Positions 61,924-64,000 of a DNA stretch of 64,000 nucleotides are shown here, piece by piece. This DNA is from Companilactobacillus nuruki (lineage in GTDB: Bacteria; Bacillota; Bacilli; Lactobacillales; Lactobacillaceae): NCBI RefSeq assembly GCF_002872255.1, contig NZ_NIPR01000008.1, positions 1 through 64,000 of the forward strand, written 5' to 3'. Position 1 is the stretch's first letter. Every line of letters begins with the position of its first letter. The notes under the pieces were generated by a model, which worked only from the letters and a program-made list of their open reading frames with translations, was not told the DNA's origin and ran no database searches. The translations under genes and the position numbers were made by a program.

Positions 61924-64000
61924 ATGGAAAATGAAATCTCACAACGTGAACTTGAGAATATAGAATTGGCTAAACAAGCTGCTCAAGAGGCAATTGTTTT
62001 ATTGCAAAATAAAAATAATATTTTGCCTTTAAAGAATAAAACCGTTGCTTTGTATGGTAGTGGGGCATTCGCTACAGTAAAGGGTGGCACTGGATCTGGC
62101 GATGTTAATCAACGAAATGTAATTAATATTATGGATGGATTAGAGAATCACGGTTTTGATATTGTAACAAAATCTTGGTTAATAAGGTTGCAACGTTTTT
62201 ATCAACAAGAAAAGACACTTTATCAGGAAAAGTTAAAGGATGATCCGATGGCCTTATTGGCACCTGCCTTTAATTTTAAAGATCCAGAGATTGCTGACTT
62301 TGAGGATGCTTCAACTGGTATTTATGTCATTTCTCGTAGTTCCGGTGAAAATTATGATCGTCGGAATCATAAGGGCGACTTTAAGCTGACTGATAACGAA
62401 TTATCTAATATTAAGCAAATGAGTGAATATTATAATAATAGTATTGTTTTATTAAATGTAGGTGGAGTTATAGATACGAGTTTCATTGATCAATGTCCTT
62501 TGTTAGACAGTGTTGTTTTAGTTTCACAGTTGGGAATGGTTAGTGGTGATGTTGTTGCTGATGTTCTTGATGGTACAAGGACTCCCTCAGGTAAATTAAC
62601 TGATACTTGGGCTTATTCTTATAATGATTATCCAACCTCAGAGAATTTTGGGATGTCGAATCCTGAATATGTTGAAGGAATTTATGTGGGTTATCGTTAC
62701 TTTGATAGCTTTAATATTAAACCAAGATTTGAATTTGGATTTGGTTTGAGTTACGCCAAATTCTTTATTGATACACAGAAAATAAATATCAACGAACAAC
62801 GTCTTCGCTTACAAGTAAAAGTTGAGAATATAAGCAAGCATTTCTCTGGTCAGGAAACTGTTCAAGTTTATGTTTCAAAACCACAAACTGAACTGTCAAC
62901 TCCTTATCAAGATTTGATAGATTATCAAAAAACAACAGTTTTGAGACCTAAATCGCAACAGGTTTTAAATTTTGAAATTCCTATAAAAGATTTAAGTGTC
63001 TTTGATTCAGAGTTAAAAGCTTATATCTTGGTACCTGGAACATACTTAGTTAGAGTTGGAAATAGTTCTAAAAATACATCTATAGTGGCCTCTTTCAAAC
63101 TAGATGAAAAAGTTATTCTTAAAATGGTCAATGATTCCTTGAAACCACGGATTGATCCAACGACTTTAATAGAGAATCAAGTTGAGTTAGAGCAGGCTAA
63201 ACATGTACCGTTCTTTATTTTAAAATCGGTAAATTTTCCAGATACTGACTTTGTTCAATATCAGGAAGAATCCGATGTAACAACGTTTGTGGCTAATAGA
63301 GATTCTTTGCCAGGGAAGGGACTTGATGAGGTTGTCGAGGAAGTTAGAAATGCCTCTGGTAAAACTTTGCGAGATGTAGCTAATGGTGAGGTTGAATTAG
63401 CTGAGTTAGTTGCCAGTCTTTCTGAAAAGCAATTGATAAGTATTGTTGAAGGACAATTATCAAGTAACGATAATGGTGTAGTAGGAGTATCTTCTGATCT
63501 AGTACCAGGTGCAGCTGGACAAACGGGATCTATTTCTGAAAAAAAGATTCCAGCGATAGTAATGTCAGATGGTCCAGCAGGAATCAGAGTTGATCCAATT
63601 TTCAAAAAAAATAATCAAACTATTACTCACTATGCTACTGCTTGGCCAATAGGAACGGCTTTGGCTCAGACTTGGAATAAGGACTTGATTAGGAGAATAG
63701 GCTTTGCAATCGGAAATGAAATGGAAGAATTTGGTGTAGATCTTTGGTTAGCACCAGGTATGAATATTCACCGTGATCCACTTGGTGGTCGCAATTTTGA
63801 ATACTTCTCAGAAGATCCTTATCTTTCAGGAACAATGGCCGCTTATGAAACTAAGGGTGTTCAAGCACATGAAAAACTTGGTGTTACTTTAAAGCATTTT
63901 TTGGGTAATAATCAAGAAAGTCATCGTAATTATGGTAATAGCGTGATTGGTGAGCAAGCTTTAAGAGAAATCTATTTACGCAATTTTGAAATTGCAGTGA
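61924..64000 (+). CDS. GH3 family glycosidase with permuted domain order (partial, runs off the window)
   Basis: At least 692 aa from the ATG at 61924; open to the window end. The first about 230 residues look like a GH3 C-terminal domain (AAQEAIVLLQNKNNILPLKN, KGGTGSGDVNQ), then a fibronectin-III-like part (QETVQVYVSKPQTELSTPYQ), and only later the GH3 catalytic barrel (SDGPAGIRVDP near 549, NIHRDPLGGRNFEYFSEDP and KHFLGNN near 657). The nucleophile Asp lies beyond the window. No signal peptide, so it is cytosolic. Beta-glucosidase-type activity is likely; the natural glycoside is unknown. Confidence 0.9.
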   Translation, partial: MENEISQRELENIELAKQAAQEAIVLLQNKNNILPLKNKTVALYGSGAFATVKGGTGSGDVNQRNVINIMDGLENHGFDIVTKSWLIRLQRFYQQEKTLYQEKLKDDPMALLAPAFNFKDPEIADFEDASTGIYVISRSSGENYDRRNHKGDFKLTDNELSNIKQMSEYYNNSIVLLNVGGVIDTSFIDQCPLLDSVVLVSQLGMVSGDVVADVLDGTRTPSGKLTDTWAYSYNDYPTSENFGMSNPEYVEGIYVGYRYFDSFNIKPRFEFGFGLSYAKFFIDTQKININEQRLRLQVKVENISKHFSGQETVQVYVSKPQTELSTPYQDLIDYQKTTVLRPKSQQVLNFEIPIKDLSVFDSELKAYILVPGTYLVRVGNSSKNTSIVASFKLDEKVILKMVNDSLKPRIDPTTLIENQVELEQAKHVPFFILKSVNFPDTDFVQYQEESDVTTFVANRDSLPGKGLDEVVEEVRNASGKTLRDVANGEVELAELVASLSEKQLISIVEGQLSSNDNGVVGVSSDLVPGAAGQTGSISEKKIPAIVMSDGPAGIRVDPIFKKNNQTITHYATAWPIGTALAQTWNKDLIRRIGFAIGNEMEEFGVDLWLAPGMNIHRDPLGGRNFEYFSEDPYLSGTMAAYETKGVQAHEKLGVTLKHFLGNNQESHRNYGNSVIGEQALREIYLRNFEIAV

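Noticed and set aside
1-64000. CRISPR array, prophage, insertion sequences, tRNA or rRNA genes
   Set aside because: No regular repeat-spacer series, no phage structural or transposase genes, no cloverleaf or rRNA signature apart from tmRNA was seen by reading; a dedicated search was not possible.

Overview
The window is AT-rich, tightly packed Gram-positive DNA. It looks like a chromosomal segment of a lactic acid bacterium of the Lactobacillaceae, possibly Companilactobacillus or a relative (genus level is inference). The signs are a tmRNA whose tag reads AKNNNSYALAA, strong GGAGG-type ribosome binding sites, T-box leaders, WxL-like surface proteins, a mannose-family PTS, bifunctional AdhE, class III Fbp, and Lpd-type gallate decarboxylase genes. 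No phage, insertion sequence, CRISPR array, rRNA or tRNA was seen.

1-9.8 kb: oleate hydratase; adhE behind a dense regulatory region (Rex-like, palindromic and cre-like sites); a secreted glycerophosphodiesterase with a DUF3781 partner; small membrane proteins; and two efflux genes (SMR/Gdx type and MFS), each behind a leader with an intrinsic terminator. 9.9-25.5 kb: two large secreted WxL-like proteins, one beside a decayed copy of itself; a TetR/DUF2316/SnoaL/SDR cluster; a 51-residue Cys/His-rich metallothionein-like protein beside a zinc-ribbon gene; ssrA; and a UV-repair-like pair (DUF1722 plus pyrimidine-dimer glycosylase). 25.7-34.1 kb: a LysM-3D wall protein, a methionine uptake locus with two T-boxes (metQ, M20 peptidase, metN, metI, second metQ), an RRNPP-type regulator and twin PspC proteins.

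34.2-41.6 kb: a sugar operon with a complete mannose-family PTS (IIB-IIC-IID-IIA), GH13, LacI regulator and GH31, behind palindromic CG-centred operators. 41.7-48.7 kb: HAD phosphatase, LysR, a UvrD-like helicase, and lpdC-lpdB-lpdD for hydroxybenzoate (gallate-type) decarboxylation. 48.7-50.5 kb: an ABC-2 exporter behind a long dyad.

50.6-58.1 kb is the most intriguing part. It is one operon holding counterparts of all eight E. coli yhfZ, Y, U, T, V(php), S, X and W genes: a regulator, PRD protein, small DUF2620 protein, membrane protein, phosphotriesterase-like hydrolase, two PLP enzymes and a phosphopentomutase-like enzyme. I know of no assigned pathway for this set. 58.2-64 kb: class III fructose-1,6-bisphosphatase, coaBC, a small membrane protein, and the start of a GH3 glycosidase with permuted domain order that runs off the window.
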